Source: Catonia carolina (taxonomy: Eukaryota > Arthropoda > Insecta > Hemiptera > Achilidae). From it: a stretch of 64,000 nt of DNA. The stretch lies in contig JAQMRL010000003.1 in the NCBI GenBank assembly GCA_035578175.1, positions 86,339,969-86,403,968 on the forward strand, in the 5' to 3' direction. Positions 10,445 to 21,297 of the stretch are shown one piece after another (position 1 is the stretch's first letter; each line of letters opens with the position of its first letter). The notes beneath the pieces were generated by a model. That model was not told where the DNA came from. It made no database searches and saw only the letters and a program-made list of their open reading frames with translations. A program made the translations under genes and the position numbers.

Positions 10445-10930
10445 CTTTTCTTCATTGAAATCCAGTTCCGTGCTCTGCTGGACCACATTGTGCTGCCACA
10501 ATCGGAAGATGTCAAGTACCTGGGGCTTCATCTCGACCACCGATTGACGTGGAAGAAAAAATACATTTTGACGAAACGAATACAGTAACTTAAAACTAGT
10601 AAATATGTTTTGGTTAACTGGGAGACGCTCACAACTATCAACTGACGCTTATAAAAAAATTTTAAAACCTTTCTGGACGTACAACTATGGCGGAAAACAA
10701 AAAAAATAATATTTACATTATAGAACGTTTCACACAAATTTTTTACAAACACCTCTTGCAGTACAGTTGGATACCTTGGCAGTACATTCAAAAAAATACA
10801 TCTAGAACGACTTAGCAGAACATACGAACATGACTGGACGGACATCCAAATTATTTCGCTTTTAACTTACTACACAACAGCGAATTCACTTTTACAAGCC
10901 TTAACAGATGATACATGTTTGACTTAATTA
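10445..10930 (+). pseudogene. Jockey-type LINE tail, heavily decayed
   Basis: The plus strand gives QSEDVKYLGLHLDHRLTWKK, the diagnostic box after the Jockey palm domain. Then, through several frame changes, come a WLTGRRSQLSTDAYKK-like piece, LKPFWTY and GHPNYFAFNLL near the end. The ORFs at 10344-10588 and on the minus strand (10528-10845) overlap this relic and are not genes. It lies just upstream of SINE-A copy 2. Confidence 0.75.
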
Positions 10931-10978
10931 GCAGATTTAATAATAATTAACATTTAAATTTTATTACAGAATTGTTGT

Positions 10979-11154
10979 GCTTATAACAGATAGGTGGAGT
11001 GTTAAATTATTTGCACTCAATCTGTTAGTTCCAGGGCTACAACAAACAGATATGTTTCTTATCACATGGTCATCCAATTAAATGATTGAATCATTTAAGA
11101 ACAAAAGAGATACAGGTGTATAAGATACTAATCAGAGTTATCTTCTCTGAAAGT
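10979..11154 (+). mobile_element. SINE-A copy 2, 5' part (split by a Jockey insertion)
   Basis: The sense 5' half of a SINE-A copy, from TTATAACAGATAGGTGGAG to TTCTCTGAAAGT. Its 3' half resumes at 12981. The intervening 1826 bp are a Jockey-type LINE, and TTCTCTGAAAGT is repeated exactly at both junctions. Confidence 0.9.
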
Positions 11155-12980
11155 TTTTTTTTTATTCTTTATTTTGAATCTTTAACTGTACTATACAGAA
11201 CCACCAAAAGATGAGAAAACATCGATATTAAATTACAGACAAGAACAGACAGGAAATAAAATTCAACATTCAGCAATGTTAAATTTGGAATAACAATAAA
11301 CATAAATAATATACAAAAGTATGAAAAGAAAAAACAAAAAAGTTCATTTTGTCACGGAAAAGTTATTATCAAGAGTAATAAAACATTTAAAACAAAACGA
11401 AAATTACAAATATTTCACATTATTATTTTTTTTTCAACATAAACATGCAGAAAGAATTAAAGAAGATCTCTGCTCCATCTTCTTTTTAATCTTCTAATGA
11501 AGCCTGGTGGATTTGCCATATCACTGATAAGTGGATTATTATGCATTGGTAATTTTGAGTAGAATTTAGTATAACTATTTTTGACGATGTCGCAAATGAA
11601 TGGTGTTTTTTAATCGTTGTGAAGTGTGTAATTTGAGACATAGTATGGTGAACCGGTAATTATACGGAGAAAATTAGACTGGAATGCTTGAATAGTTTTT
11701 AAATTACTCAGCTTTGCGCAACCAAAAATTTGAATACCGTACATCCAGATAGGTTTTAAGAGAGAATTGTAGAGTAATAATTTCTGTTTGAGACGTATAG
11801 GTGATTTAGTGTGAACAAACCTGTACAGTTGTTTCAAACGTAAGTTTAGTTGAAGTCGTTTTGTCTTAATGTGGTGTTTCCAGGTCATGCGTTGATCGAA
11901 ATGAAGTCCAAGATAGCGAACAGTAGAATTTTTTGGGATAGGTGCATTATTTAAGAACAGCGACGGCACCGGTTGTTTATTTAGAGTGAATGTAATGTGA
12001 ACAGACTTCGCCGGATCCACCTTCATTTTCCAGTCCTTCAGCCAGTTGTCTACTAAATTTAGGTGATATTGTAAATTTTGAGTGGCCGTTTGTATGGAAA
12101 GATCTTGTGATAAAATGGCTGTATCATCCGCAAACGTCGCTACAGAGGTGTTTTGTGTACAAGGAAAGTCAGAAGTGTAGATCGAATATAGAGTAGGTGA
12201 CAAGATAGAACCTTGTGGTACTCCGGCTTTTATGCTTTTCATGTCTGAATACGTACCCCCTTGTCGGACTAAGAAGTACCTATCTTCAAGAAACGATTTA
12301 AATATAAAATAGTAGGAATACGGTAAAATTTTCTTAAGTTTAAAAAGTAATCCGTCATGCCAGACTTTATCAAAGGCAGCTGTCACATCAAGAAATACAG
12401 CCGAGGTGAACATTTTTTCTTCTAATCCTGCTGATATTTTATCCACGACTCTGTGCAGTTGTTGCACTGTTGAGTGCTCCCTCCTAAAACCGAACTGATG
12501 GAGTGGGATAACTTTCTTCCTCTCAAGGATTACTGTCAATCGATTTAAAAGCAGCCGCTCAAAAACTTTAGAAATAACCGGAAGGAGACTTATTGGCCGG
12601 TACGATGAAGGTAAATGAGACGGTTTCCCTGGTTTTGCAAATAGAACCACTTCAGATAGTTTCCATAGAATTGGATAATGACATGTTCGTAAGATTCCAT
12701 TGAACACTTGTGTGATGAATATTAAGGTTTTCTTTGGTAATTCTTTTAAAATTTCAGATGTGATCAAGTCATGACCAGGTGACTTTTTTGACGGAAGAAT
12801 ACCTATTACTTTTTCCACTTCAATTAATTTGATTCTCTTGGGTGGAATAGACAAGGGCACTGGACTGGCAAGATAATCCTCTACTTCTGCCTCTTTTTCA
12901 GCATTGATATCTTCATCAAAGGGTTTAAAAACGTTGCAAAGATGTTCAGAAAATAATTCCGCTTTTTCTTCCTCCTTGTT
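11155..12980 (-). mobile_element. Jockey-clade non-LTR retrotransposon, 5'-truncated, in SINE-A
   Basis: An 1826-bp insertion on the minus strand flanked by a perfect 12-bp target duplication, TTCTCTGAAAGT (11143-11154 and 12981-12992). The right edge cuts directly into open ORF2 sequence, so the 5' part was lost on insertion, as is usual for target-primed reverse transcription. The left end is a 3' untranslated region of about 300 bp ending in a run of about 9 A on the element strand. The insertion postdates the SINE-A copy it interrupts. Confidence 0.95.
11457..12979 (-). pseudogene. Jockey ORF2 reverse transcriptase, C-terminal two thirds, one internal stop
   Basis: Reverse transcriptase that would copy its own RNA at the nicked genomic target. 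The frame is open from the 5' junction (about 12979) with KAELFSEHLCNVFKPF, the linker found before the RT domain in Jockey elements. The RT motifs follow in order: KKSPGHDLI, SYRPISLLPVISKVFERLL, HQFGFRREHSTVQQLHR, FLDVTAAFDKVWH (catalytic D), AGVPQGSILSPTLYSIYTSD, TFADDTAIL (the catalytic DD), and YLGLHFDQRMTWKHHI. The endonuclease domain is missing. A single TAA at 11610-11612 interrupts the frame after NYTLHND. The same frame then continues cleanly through a basic tail (PPGFIRRLKRRWSRDLL) to the expected stop at 11457-11459, so one base change explains the break. Most of the RT core looks otherwise intact, which suggests a fairly recent arrival. Confidence 0.92.
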
Positions 12981-13206
12981 TTCTCTGAAAGTAATGAATT
13001 TCGTTTTACAGTCAGACCCTGTGGTGAATGAATTAAAAGTGTAATTTGCAGAGTGGAAAGTAGATACTTTTCAGACGGCCTGGCATGCTGATAAGGCTAC
13101 TTTTCCACTCAGTGAGGAAGGCATTGGTAAACCACCTCACTCCTCGTTTTACTTAGTAAAGCCTCGAAGTTCAAAGCAGCGTTTCGGCTGATGATCTAAA
13201 CAACAA
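12981..13206 (+). mobile_element. SINE-A copy 2, 3' part
   Basis: Continues SINE-A from the second copy of the 12-bp target duplication through CACTCAGTGAGGAAGGCATT and CTCGTTTTACTTAGTAAAGC to the 3' end GGCTGATGATCTAAACAACA. Confidence 0.9.
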
Positions 13207-13896
13207 TAAAATTCTTATTTCATTTAAAATTCTTTAAAAATCTTCTGTTTTGATTTGCAACATTTTATTATTAATGAATGATAACAACTGATTGTAATTT
13301 CGCGGTCTAGATAACAAAAAAGTTTTCTTCTAACAACAGCTGTAAAAACATATTTTTATTATTTATATTTAACTATAAATTTTTGTCATAACGAAGTATA
13401 AAATACTTATTACTAAAATAAAACTTTCGTACATAATTAACTGATGATTTTTTTAATAAATTACTCAGTAAAAATAATTGAGGAAAAGTTAATAAAAATG
13501 AATCTCAGAGTCAGACCCTTGACTAAAAAATAACCTGGTGTAAAAACATCTCCAGTGAGCCACCTGTTACTTATACTTCCGCTGTTGCAAGAGGAACAAA
13601 CTAATTAAAAAAACAAGTAATTAATTCTTTTAATTAACATTTAATTTTACAAAAATTTAAGGCACCTTTTGTTGGTTTGTTACAGGCTTATTTTCAGTAT
13701 TGTAGTATTGGTTACTTCAAATTGATGACAATCTGTATATATAAATGAGATAGCCCTCACTGACTGATTCACTCATTCATCCCTCAGAGCTTGGAGCTCT
13801 TACACACCGACGCTGCCTCACAGCGGTGCTAAAAATTCCTTTCTCGCTGCTGCCGTGCTGCTGTGGAACTCAAATCGAATATCCTCATTTTGAAAT
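13207..13896. other. AT-rich spacer; right end possibly Harbinger flank
   Basis: No ORF. The last 150 bases (from about 13745) are less AT-rich and may be the 5' non-coding part of the Harbinger relic that follows. No terminal inverted repeat was found. Confidence 0.3.
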
Positions 13897-14106
13897 ATGG
13901 ATTCAGATGAGCTTTTTCTTGCTTTGGCTCTTTTGATAAAACAGAAGTATAAACGGTGAAGTCTAATGAAATATTGGATACATCCTTTGCTACCTTCTAC
14001 AGAAATAAGTATTAGGCATTTTCTAACGATTTGGAAACAAAATATGTACTTACCTAGTTTTTTAATCCATCAGGAACGAAATCATCAATTTCTTAAAACG
14101 ATCTAA
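13897..14106 (+). pseudogene. PIF/Harbinger transposase N-terminus relic
   Basis: Begins MDSDELFLALALLIKQKYKR, then a stop, then SLMKYWIHPLLPSTEISIRH. This follows the N-terminal pattern of HARBI1-like nucleases (MDSDE...ALAL...KK...WVHPI). The DDE catalytic core is absent, and the frame decays after about 65 codons. Compare the clearer HARBI1-like stub at 59338-59523. Confidence 0.5.
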
Positions 14107-14519
14107 TTCATTTATCCTTTGTACTAAAAGGTTGAATTTTAGCTGAAATTAATTAGAAAACATGCAGGAACACTTTTCTAAAACACCATACTTTTCCTGT
14201 TAAAATTTATCGGGCTACATGTTCTGAAACACGGACTAAATGGAAAATGCTCTAAAAAACGGGTACATATTTTGTTTCTAAAACACCGGAAAATATATAA
14301 TACACTCTCGTGTTTCGTATTATATATATATATAAAATAACAAAAAACCACGCTTTAAAATAAGCCGTACCTAAAATTTTTATGTTTTATACTTGGTGAG
14401 ATACGCTTTTCCAAACACAGGCTTCATCTTTCATTTTACGTACTATAACAATTATTATTCCCAAACAATTACTAAAATTTACTTTTAAGGGGGAGAAAAG
14501 GTATTTAACCATTAAATGT
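14107..14519. other. AT-rich spacer with short (TA)n
   Basis: No gene seen. A (TA)n tract lies near 14322-14334. Confidence 0.4.
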
Positions 14520-14525
14520 TTGTTC

Positions 14526-14908
14526 TTTAAGTTAACAGCCGAATGCCTGGTTTGAATCTCTAGAGGTTTTATTAAGTAAAACCGAGGAATGAGGTGGTTT
14601 AGTATTGCCTTCCTCACTGAGTGGAAAAGTATGCTTATCAGCATGCCAGGCCGAAAAGCACCCATTTTCCACCCTGCAAATGACACCTCCACTTCATTCA
14701 CCACAGGGTCTGGCTGTATAGTGAAATTCATTACTATCAGAGGAGATAACGCTGACTAGTGTCTTTTACACCTCTACCTTTTCTGTTCTTATATAGTTCA
14801 GTCATATAATTGGCTGACTGTGTGATAAGAAACAGAGCTATTTTTGTAGCCCTGGAACCAACAGATCGAGTGCAATTAATTTAACTTTCCACCTGCCCGT
14901 TATGGGCA
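14526..14908 (-). mobile_element. SINE-A copy 3
   Basis: Full-length copy on the minus strand, from GCCCATAACGGGCAGGTGG (right) to GGCTGTTAACTT (left). The 114-codon ORF 14387-14731 follows the sense strand through the repeat and beyond it. No clear target duplication was found. Confidence 0.8.
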
Positions 14909-15200
14909 AATGGTAAATTTAATTTAATTTATTAAATTTTTATAAATTTCAAACTAGTAGGTCTATTATCAGAAAATTTTATATTTTTTTTGATTTGTAG
15001 TATTTAAATAATTTGTTTAACTTCAGTTGCATGCTCTTAAAGCTCTATGTATTTTTATTTAATTAGATTTATTAAAATTTTAAATTGCATTGTTTTTTAT
15101 TGTTTAGAAATTGTATACTTTTTTAAATTGTCGTAGTTTCAGCCCTATCCTAGTTTTAAACCTCTTTTGAACAGTCTACTAAATAAAACAAGAGAACATC
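14909..15200 (+). repeat. AT-rich spacer grading into unclassified repeat R6 (left part)
   Basis: From about 15128 the sequence matches 32118-32289 (CCTAGTTTTAAACCTC, CTACCTTAGGACAT). The R6 copy is then split by a SINE and resumes at 15397. Confidence 0.45.
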
Positions 15201-15213
15201 TACCTTAGGACAT

Positions 15214-15383
15214 TGCCAGCCGCATTGGCGTAGTTGGTAACGTGCTCGCCTCTCATCATGCGGTCTGGGATTCGAATCCCATTCAGGCACGGCATATTTT
15301 CATACGTTACAAAAAATCATTTCATCCTTCACCGTCTGCATTAGCAGTAATTGCAGAACAGTCGGACGTTAAACAAAAAAAAA
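15214..15383 (+). mobile_element. tRNA-headed SINE, head H1 with tail T1, 13-bp target duplication
   Basis: Head H1 has an A-box-like TTGGCGTAGTTGGTAAC and a B-box-like GATTCGAATCC. It is followed by GGCACGGCATATTTTCATACG, then tail T1 (CACCGTCTGCATTAGCAGTAA, CGGACGTTAAAC) and A9. The flanks TACCTTAGGACAT (15201-15213) and TACCCTAGGACAT (15384-15396) are a 13-bp target duplication with one change. The insertion lies inside repeat R6. Confidence 0.9.
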
Positions 15384-15396
15384 TACCCTAGGACAT

Positions 15397-15540
15397 CGCT
15401 TTTAGTCATAGTTGTGTAGGTCAATCTCCTCCATCTCGTACACTGTGAATTGTTGTTGATACATTATAAATTTCGGTATAAGAATGTATACATACGCGTT
15501 ACTATTGTAAAAAAATTGAAAATAAAAAACTTTTTTTTAT
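15397..15540 (+). repeat. Unclassified repeat R6, right part
   Basis: Matches 32165-32289: CTCCATCTCGTACACTGTGAAT, then AAGAATGTATACATACG and TACTATTGTAAAAA. Function and class are unknown; it is non-coding in both copies. Confidence 0.5.
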
Positions 15541-16029
15541 TATTATTCTATTATGTACAACCCTAATTTAAAAATTATTGAAACAAAATAAAATTGTGGC
15601 ATATCGTACTTAGGTAAAATCGAAACGGGCAGATAGTTCATCTTGTTGTAAAGTAATGTAGGGCGCAATTATTAAAAAAAAACTTAATATACGTATTTAT
15701 TATCTTTTTTTAGCGTAACTGGAATGTGACCAATTGTACCCCGTAACTTAGTGACATACATTCCATAATAATAATATTATTTAATTGTATAAAAAATATA
15801 CATTCCTTTGCAATCGCATCATACACGTTTTAATTTTATTAAGAATTTTTATTATAAAGAACGGTTTTCATCTCAAATAAAATAGCCAGTAAAAAGATTA
15901 CCAGGAAATGGACTATCAAAAAAATGAATACGTACTAAAATTATACGATCATCTATGCAAAATGGATGAGAAACGATTCTATTTCCTTGAGTACAAACTC
16001 TATCAATAAAGAATAAACTGGTAAATCGC
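15541..16029. other. AT-rich spacer
   Basis: No recognisable gene or repeat. Confidence 0.4.
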
Positions 16030-16452
16030 TCTCTGTCGTGAATCATCTTTTAAAAGAGTTTGTCTTCTCATATCTATCTATTCTCTACCATTTTTATGTG
16101 CATTTCCTTCGTCCAAGTTTGTGCGTATCCTCAACTTTTCCATCATAAACAAGTCTGAGAAGTTCACAATTATCACCGCTGTAGAACTGACCAAGTTAAG
16201 CAGTTTTTCTCCTTTTGATTGTACTCATTAAATTACCGTTCACACCCGTACATTTCAAAAGTTCAAGTCTGTACCATTATCCATCCACAAAACTGTAAGC
16301 ATTCTACTAAAATATTTACTTGTCAAAAGTTTCTAAACAATTCATGGACTTTTATACTCAGAGCGCGTGTTTCCACACCATAAAGCAATACTAGAGACAA
16401 ACCGATGTGTTACTGGAAGTGAGTGTGTTATTAACACCTAGATATTTTGTGT
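16030..16452 (-). pseudogene. LINE ORF2 C-terminal relic (distal part, split by SINE-A)
   Basis: On the minus strand, pieces such as VLLYGVETRAL and TIKRRKTA, with GDNCELLRLVYDGKVED and LGRRK after it, follow the pattern LLYGxExWTL...KRRKLxYLGHxxRGDxxxLLxLIxxGKIxGxRxxGRR of several insect LINE ORF2 C-termini. Stops and frame changes are frequent. Its proximal part appears to lie beyond the SINE-A insertion, at 16855-17115. Confidence 0.6.
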
Positions 16453-16831
16453 TGTTGTTTAGGTTATCATCCAAAAGGCTAGTTTAAACCTGTAGAGGTT
16501 TTACTAAGTAAAACGAGGAGTGAGGTGGTTATCATTGGCTTTTCATTGAGTGAAAAAGTATGCTTATCAGCATGCCGGGCCCTCTGAAAAGCACATATTT
16601 TCCACTCTGCAAATTACATCTTTACATCATTCACCACAGTGTCTGGCTGTATAATGAAATTCATTACTTTCAGAGGAGATAGCTCTGATTAGTGTCTTTT
16701 ATTCCTCTACCTCTTCTTTATTTCAGTCATTTAATTGGCTGACCATGTGATAAGAAACAGAACTATTTATTTTACCCCTACAACTAACAGATTGAATGTA
16801 AATAATTTGACACTCCACCTGTTTGTTATGG
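16453..16831 (-). mobile_element. SINE-A copy 4, inserted in a LINE relic
   Basis: Full-length, minus strand. CCTAGATATTTTGTGTT just left (about 16436-16452) recurs as CTTAGATATTTTGTGTT at 16853-16869, a probable 16-17 bp duplication. About 21 bp (CACTTACAGACTTAGATATTA) lie between the element's 5' end and the right repeat. These may be extra template-independent bases or a slipped repeat of the target. Confidence 0.8.
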
Positions 16832-16854
16832 CACTTACAGACTTAGATATTACT

Positions 16855-17115
16855 TAGATATTTTGTGTTAAGAAATTAAAGTCTAGTTATTTTTATTACA
16901 AGTTATACTTTTCTCAGCTTGCTTGAGATCTGTTGTAATCAGATTTTCTAAATATTTAGATTTCAATGCCTGCATAATAGTTTGATTCCCAATAAATAAT
17001 TCGATTTAAATTTAAGAAACCGTACCGTCCATCATTACCTTATTTTTCAGTGGATTGGTTTTCAGGTCAAAAACCTCTCCTTCTTGGGAAACCATATTCA
17101 TCAAACGCTGAAATA
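16855..17115 (-). pseudogene. LINE reverse-transcriptase fragment (proximal part)
   Basis: Minus-strand reading at about 16990-17110 gives LMNMVSQEGEVFDLKTNP and KNKVMMDGTV, fitting the segment after the FADD box (xxxVxxxGLxxNxxKTKxM) of non-LTR reverse transcriptases. Taken with the distal part at 16030-16452 it marks one LINE interrupted by SINE-A. Confidence 0.45.
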
Positions 17116-17500
17116 CCTCTACTGGCTGTAAAATTACCAATTAATAATAGAATGAATTCTCTGGATACTATAAAGTTAACTTCAGGTATGCGATAAGTAG
17201 TTGAAGACAGTTAGTAAAACCTTGAAAAGATGCAGATAAAACGAGAAAGTATACTATGTGAACGACCTGTGACAAACTGGTTACACAATTTAAGAGCTAC
17301 AGTAAAGAGTAAAGGTGGAACGTAGTGACAAATAAGGGGATACTGGTTTAACGATCTTCTAACCTATTTTGACTACAAAGTACTTTTTTTAACCCAAAAG
17401 ACTTAGAAAACTTTAGAGAACGTTTCATTTCTGAATGGAACTGTATCCAATTTTCCATTTATTCAAGTACAGTATTATTAAAAATTTCAAAAATCTGTCT
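17116..17500. other. Spacer
   Basis: May be the remainder of the LINE relic to its left, but no motif can be read. No ORF. Confidence 0.3.
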
Positions 17501-17544
17501 TATGTTTAATCATGAGTAAACAATGTAAACCGAAAAACATAACC

Positions 17545-17719
17545 GGCCGTAGCGTAGTGGTTAGCGCGTTACCGTACCACGCAGTGGTCCCGAGATCGAT
17601 TCCCGGCCAGGATCTGGAAATTTTAACAAGTCAAATCTAACAGATACAGTCACATAATCCACTGTAGTCGCTAATAACCAAGCAGTTGATGCAACTGAAA
17701 ACAAATAAATAAAAAAGAA
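17545..17719 (+). mobile_element. tRNA-headed SINE, head H3 with tail T2, 13-bp target duplication
   Basis: Head H3 (GTAGCGTAGTGGTTAGCGCG, B-box GATCGATTCCC) is followed by tail T2 (CACTGTAGTCGCTAATAACC, GTTGATGCAACTG) and an A-rich end. GAAAAACATAACC occurs at 17532-17544 and again at 17720-17732, a perfect 13-bp target duplication within R2 sequence. Confidence 0.9.
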
Positions 17720-18175
17720 GAAAAACATAACCTAAATTTAATCACGATTGAATGATCCGTAATGAAAATCAACCTTGGTTGGACTTTCGATAGTGATTCG
17801 CAAAATACGGAAAATCACTAATTGACGTAATTTAGCTCTGTAGAAAAAATGGTTAAAATAGAATGCGTTTTCAATTTTCTATAAATTTTATTACTAAGTT
17901 ATTTACACTTTTACCCTAAAATTCATAATAAGGCTGCAATCTTAAAAAAATACCTATTTCAATGAGAAAAATATGGAAAATCACTGAAACTAAGGTCTGT
18001 TGAAAAAAATAATAGAAATAAATATTATCGGTTTTTTTTACTTTGTGTAAAGTTGATTTCATACGCTTTTGCTTTTAAATGAGTATTGAGATCTATCTTT
18101 AAAAAAAATACGAGAGCACAACTTCACACGATTTCAGCAGACATGCCGATTATTGTATTTTGTAGAACACAAAGT

Positions 18176-18178
<3 letters not shown>

Positions 18179-18210
<32 letters not shown>

Positions 18211-18423
18211 ATTTTATTCCTAATTTGTGTCTGTTGCAATCTGTTCAATTTAGAACAATAACCAACCCCAATGACCCAATGAGATGAGGATGATGTGTAT
18301 GACGTGTAAATGAGGTGTAGTCTTGTACAGACCCAGGCCGACCATTCCTGAGAGAGTATGGTTAATTAAACCCCAACCATCAAAGTACACCGGTAACCAC
18401 TGTCTAGTATTCAGATCCGTATA
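18179..18423 (-). mobile_element. SINE-C, 5'-truncated, beside a (TA)n tract
   Basis: A (TA)n run at 18181-18207 is followed by the SINE-C 3' part on the minus strand (CAATCTGTTCAATTTAGAAC, GACCCAATGAGATGAGGATG, GACGTGTAAATGAGGTGTAG, CCCCAACCATCAAAGTACAC). The tRNA-like head is missing. AAAGTAAT at 18171-18178 and 18424-18431 may be the target duplication. Confidence 0.75.
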
Positions 18424-18793
18424 AAAGTAATATATGAGATGATTTTTTAAAAAACCACTGTAAGAGAAATAAAAATAAATAAAAATCCAGAAAATTCCAA
18501 AAAAGTGAAAAATCGCACGAATAAACTACTACTATTTCCGGTTGTTCGATTTTTATTAAAATCCTTCGTGTCGGGTATTCTCATACTACCTAACTTAAGT
18601 TCCAAGTTTCAACTTCTGTGATTTTTCGGTTTTGATTTATTTTGTTTGCACACAAAGTAATCGGTAAAAACGTGTTTTCGGGCTAAGGGGACTTGAAACG
18701 TAGGCTATTTCCAGAGATAACTTGATTCCGAGAAGTAGACATAAAAACATAACATTCCTTGCCTATTTTTCATTTAGAGCAAGAGAAAGTAAA

Positions 18794-19784
18794 AAGAAGT
18801 TATTATGTTGACAAATCAGGTTTTAGAACAATGAAAACATTAGAGAGAGGTATGTATGTATAGTTCTCCAATTATGGTTTGAAAAAAATTCATATTTTAC
18901 TAAATTGATTATCAAACTAAAAAATAAATGTTTGGTTGAAATTATTGCTTAAATTTGAACCTGCAATCTCAATTCTCTCAGATTTTTCAAATAAATGTTT
19001 TCAATTTGAGCATTTTATTCTTTTTCCGTTATAAGAATGGTTTTTTATGCGGAACGTTTTTCAATAATAGGTTTCTGACAAAATTCACGCAACGCTCTAA
19101 CATTAAATGACTTTTATCCAATAGTAAGTTTAGGTTATTATTGGACATGAACGCATGTTCGAATCTCATAAAGGGGTCAAAATGAAAAGAGTATTTCAGT
19201 AAAAAAACTGAAAAGAAACGAATGTTAGAGTTTGAACAGCCTTTTATTAAAGCACTTTTTATTGTTAACAATCGGCCACAAAGTTTTATGGTTGATATTC
19301 AGCATTGCAAAACTATTTCTAAGAAGTTGAATAAAGATTGTGTTATTATAGATCCTAACAGTAGAATATATTTTTAGTGAAAACCGTGAGGTTTTTATTA
19401 AAAATTTGACAATATTATACATTAATTCTTTGGTGGAAAGGTCTAACAGAGTATGTGATAAGGAAATATATTGCATTATTGTCTGAATAATAGGATTATA
19501 AGTTATTACATTACATATGCAAAAATATTGCCTTTTATGCAATAATGATTATATAATTTCCTATTATAAATTTTTTTTGCACGTGTTTCTAATAAATCTT
19601 TACGTTTGATTTCCGTGAAAAAATTCTGATGATGTGAGATGTAAAAAAAGCTTCCATCCAGAAATATTTAAAGTTGTTTCTTACACTAAATAAACAAAAA
19701 TTGTTTTATGAAACATCCGACTTTCTTTTGCCAGTTTGAATAATGAAAACTATAACGTATGAATAATTATTGGTATGAAAAATA
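18794..19784. other. AT-rich region with two unrecognised minus-strand ORFs
   Basis: Minus-strand ORFs of 80 codons (19029-19271) and 105 codons (19225-19542) overlap at their ends in different frames, and could together be one decayed coding segment of about 500 bp. The peptides are rich in N, L, F and K. No domain or motif is recognised, and AT-rich DNA produces such ORFs by chance in some frames. No function is assigned. Confidence 0.25.
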
Positions 19785-20215
19785 TAACTTAATTTAATCA
19801 TGAGTGAATGACGCAAAATAAAAATCAACCCCGGTAAAACTTAAAAATACGGGAAATCACAAATTGACACTAAACTAGGCTCTGTAGAAAAAAATGCTTG
19901 AAATAAAATTTATAGATTTTTCACTTTCCTAAAACTTTGATTTGTGTGTACACTTTTGTCGTAAAATGCATACTAAGGTTGCTATCTTAAAAAATCTTAT
20001 ATTTTACCGATTTTGATACAAAAAATCGCTAATTGACGCTAAACTAAGCGTTGTAGAAAAGATCACTTGAAATAAATGTTGTAGGTTATCTAAATTTCTA
20101 CAATTTTATGTAAATTTTTATCCTAAAATCCATATTAAGGCTGCAATCTTTAAAACACTTTTTTTACCACGAAACAGCCTCCCCAAAAATTACAGCAGAC
20201 ATGGCGTTTACTTAA
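19785..20215 (+). repeat. R2 family, central part with both modules
   Basis: Module 1 (TTTAATCATGAGTGAATGACG, ACTAAACTAGGCTCTGTAG, GTCGTAAAATGCATACTAAGG) is followed by module 2 (AATCGCTAATTGACGCTAAA, CTAAGCGTTGTAGAAAAG, CATATTAAGGCTGCAATC) and ACAGCAGACATGGCG. Both R2 ends and the CA tract are missing. Confidence 0.75.
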
Positions 20216-20597
20216 AAAGTACTGTTAAATTTAATTTTAAAATGAATTTTGCGTTAAAATTTTTGGTTATCGGTTCAGTCGGACTTGATTGGACCATTCC
20301 GGATAACCGAAATCCAAATGAATTAGAAAACACGTTCAAGTAATATGAAGACAATAACCGCGGTAATTGTGATTGTGAAGCACTAGGCAACTTACTGCAA
20401 CTCAAAACATTATTTCTTATTGAACACATCTTCATCGCATAGCTCAGTTTTTAAAATTTAAGCCGTACTGTCGATTTTTACGATAATCTCTTCATGAGGA
20501 AAATCGTGATAAACGATTAGAGTTCTGTGAGTTAGTCGCTATCGAGTTTAAGTTGATCCAAAACATTTACAGTCAATTTAATGGTGCGATGAATTGT
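20216..20597. other. Spacer with no recognised feature
   Basis: A 75-codon minus-strand ORF (20208-20435) overlaps the R2 edge and shows no motif. Confidence 0.35.
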
Positions 20598-21137
20598 ACT
20601 TCAAACTTAATAGAGATTTTAACCAGAACGATTTCGTGTGTTCGGATAAAACTTTTCATAAAGTAATCCAAGTGCAGATTTGAATGGTGTGTATGGGAAA
20701 AAAGATTTTTGAATGCAACATTAAGAATCTTGCTTTTTTTAGGGAAACGTTAACTAGAAAAAACACAATTTACTAGAATTTCTGAGGGAGTTGAGTTGCC
20801 GAATTGTGAAAACAATACCGTTTTCAATTGAAAACTTTAAAAATTGTAGTTCAAACTTAATAGAGATTTTAACCAGTACAATTTCGTTTACTGGTCGGAT
20901 AAAACTTTTTATAAAGTAATCCAAGGACAGAGTTGAATGGTGTTATGGTATGGGAAAAGAGATTTTTGAGTGCAACATTATTAATAGGATCTTACTTTTT
21001 TTTAAGGAAATGTTAACTAGGAAAAACACAATTTACTAGAATTGCTGAGGGAGTTGTATTGCGGGATTTTTAAAACAATACTACTGTTTTCAAATTGAAA
21101 ACTTTAAAAATTGTAGTTCAAACTTAATAGAGATTTT
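20598..21137. repeat. Tandem array, about two units of 250-267 bp
   Basis: TCAAACTTAATAGAGATTTTA recurs at 20601, 20851 and 21118. Between repeats, GGATAAAACTTTT, TAAAGTAATCCAAG, AAAAACACAATTTACTAGAA and CTGAGGGAGTTG recur in order. The copies differ by substitutions and small indels. No coding potential is evident. Confidence 0.85.
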
Positions 21138-21297
21138 AATACGGTAAACGGTAAACATTATAGCGCTTTCGTGCATAAAATACATATCTTCAGTAATTTT
21201 CTTTACCATGTATAATTTTAAAACATTTTACTTCTATCATGGTAGATAAGGATAAATATATTATATTATAAGTAAATAATTTAAATAAATTTATAAG

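Larger units (their letters stand above)
17505..18793 (+). repeat. R2 family copy, diverged, carrying two SINE insertions
   Basis: R2 pieces occur in order. The left part starts near ATGTTTAATCATGAGTAAAC. The first module is at 17730-17950 (AAAATCACTAATTGACG, TAAGGCTGCAATCTTAAAAA). The second module is at 17960-18030. The distal part is at 18432-18793 (GAATAAACTACTACTATTTC, AACTTAAGTTCCAAGTTTCA, ending GCAAGAGAAAGTAAAA). It is interrupted by an H3-T2 SINE (17545-17719) and by a SINE-C fragment with a TA tract (18179-18423). It is clearly older than both. Confidence 0.75.

Noticed and set aside
19029..19542. Two overlapping minus-strand ORFs as one frameshifted gene
   Set aside because: The frames could be joined, but the peptide has no recognisable motif and the region is very AT-rich, so I list it only as unrecognised.
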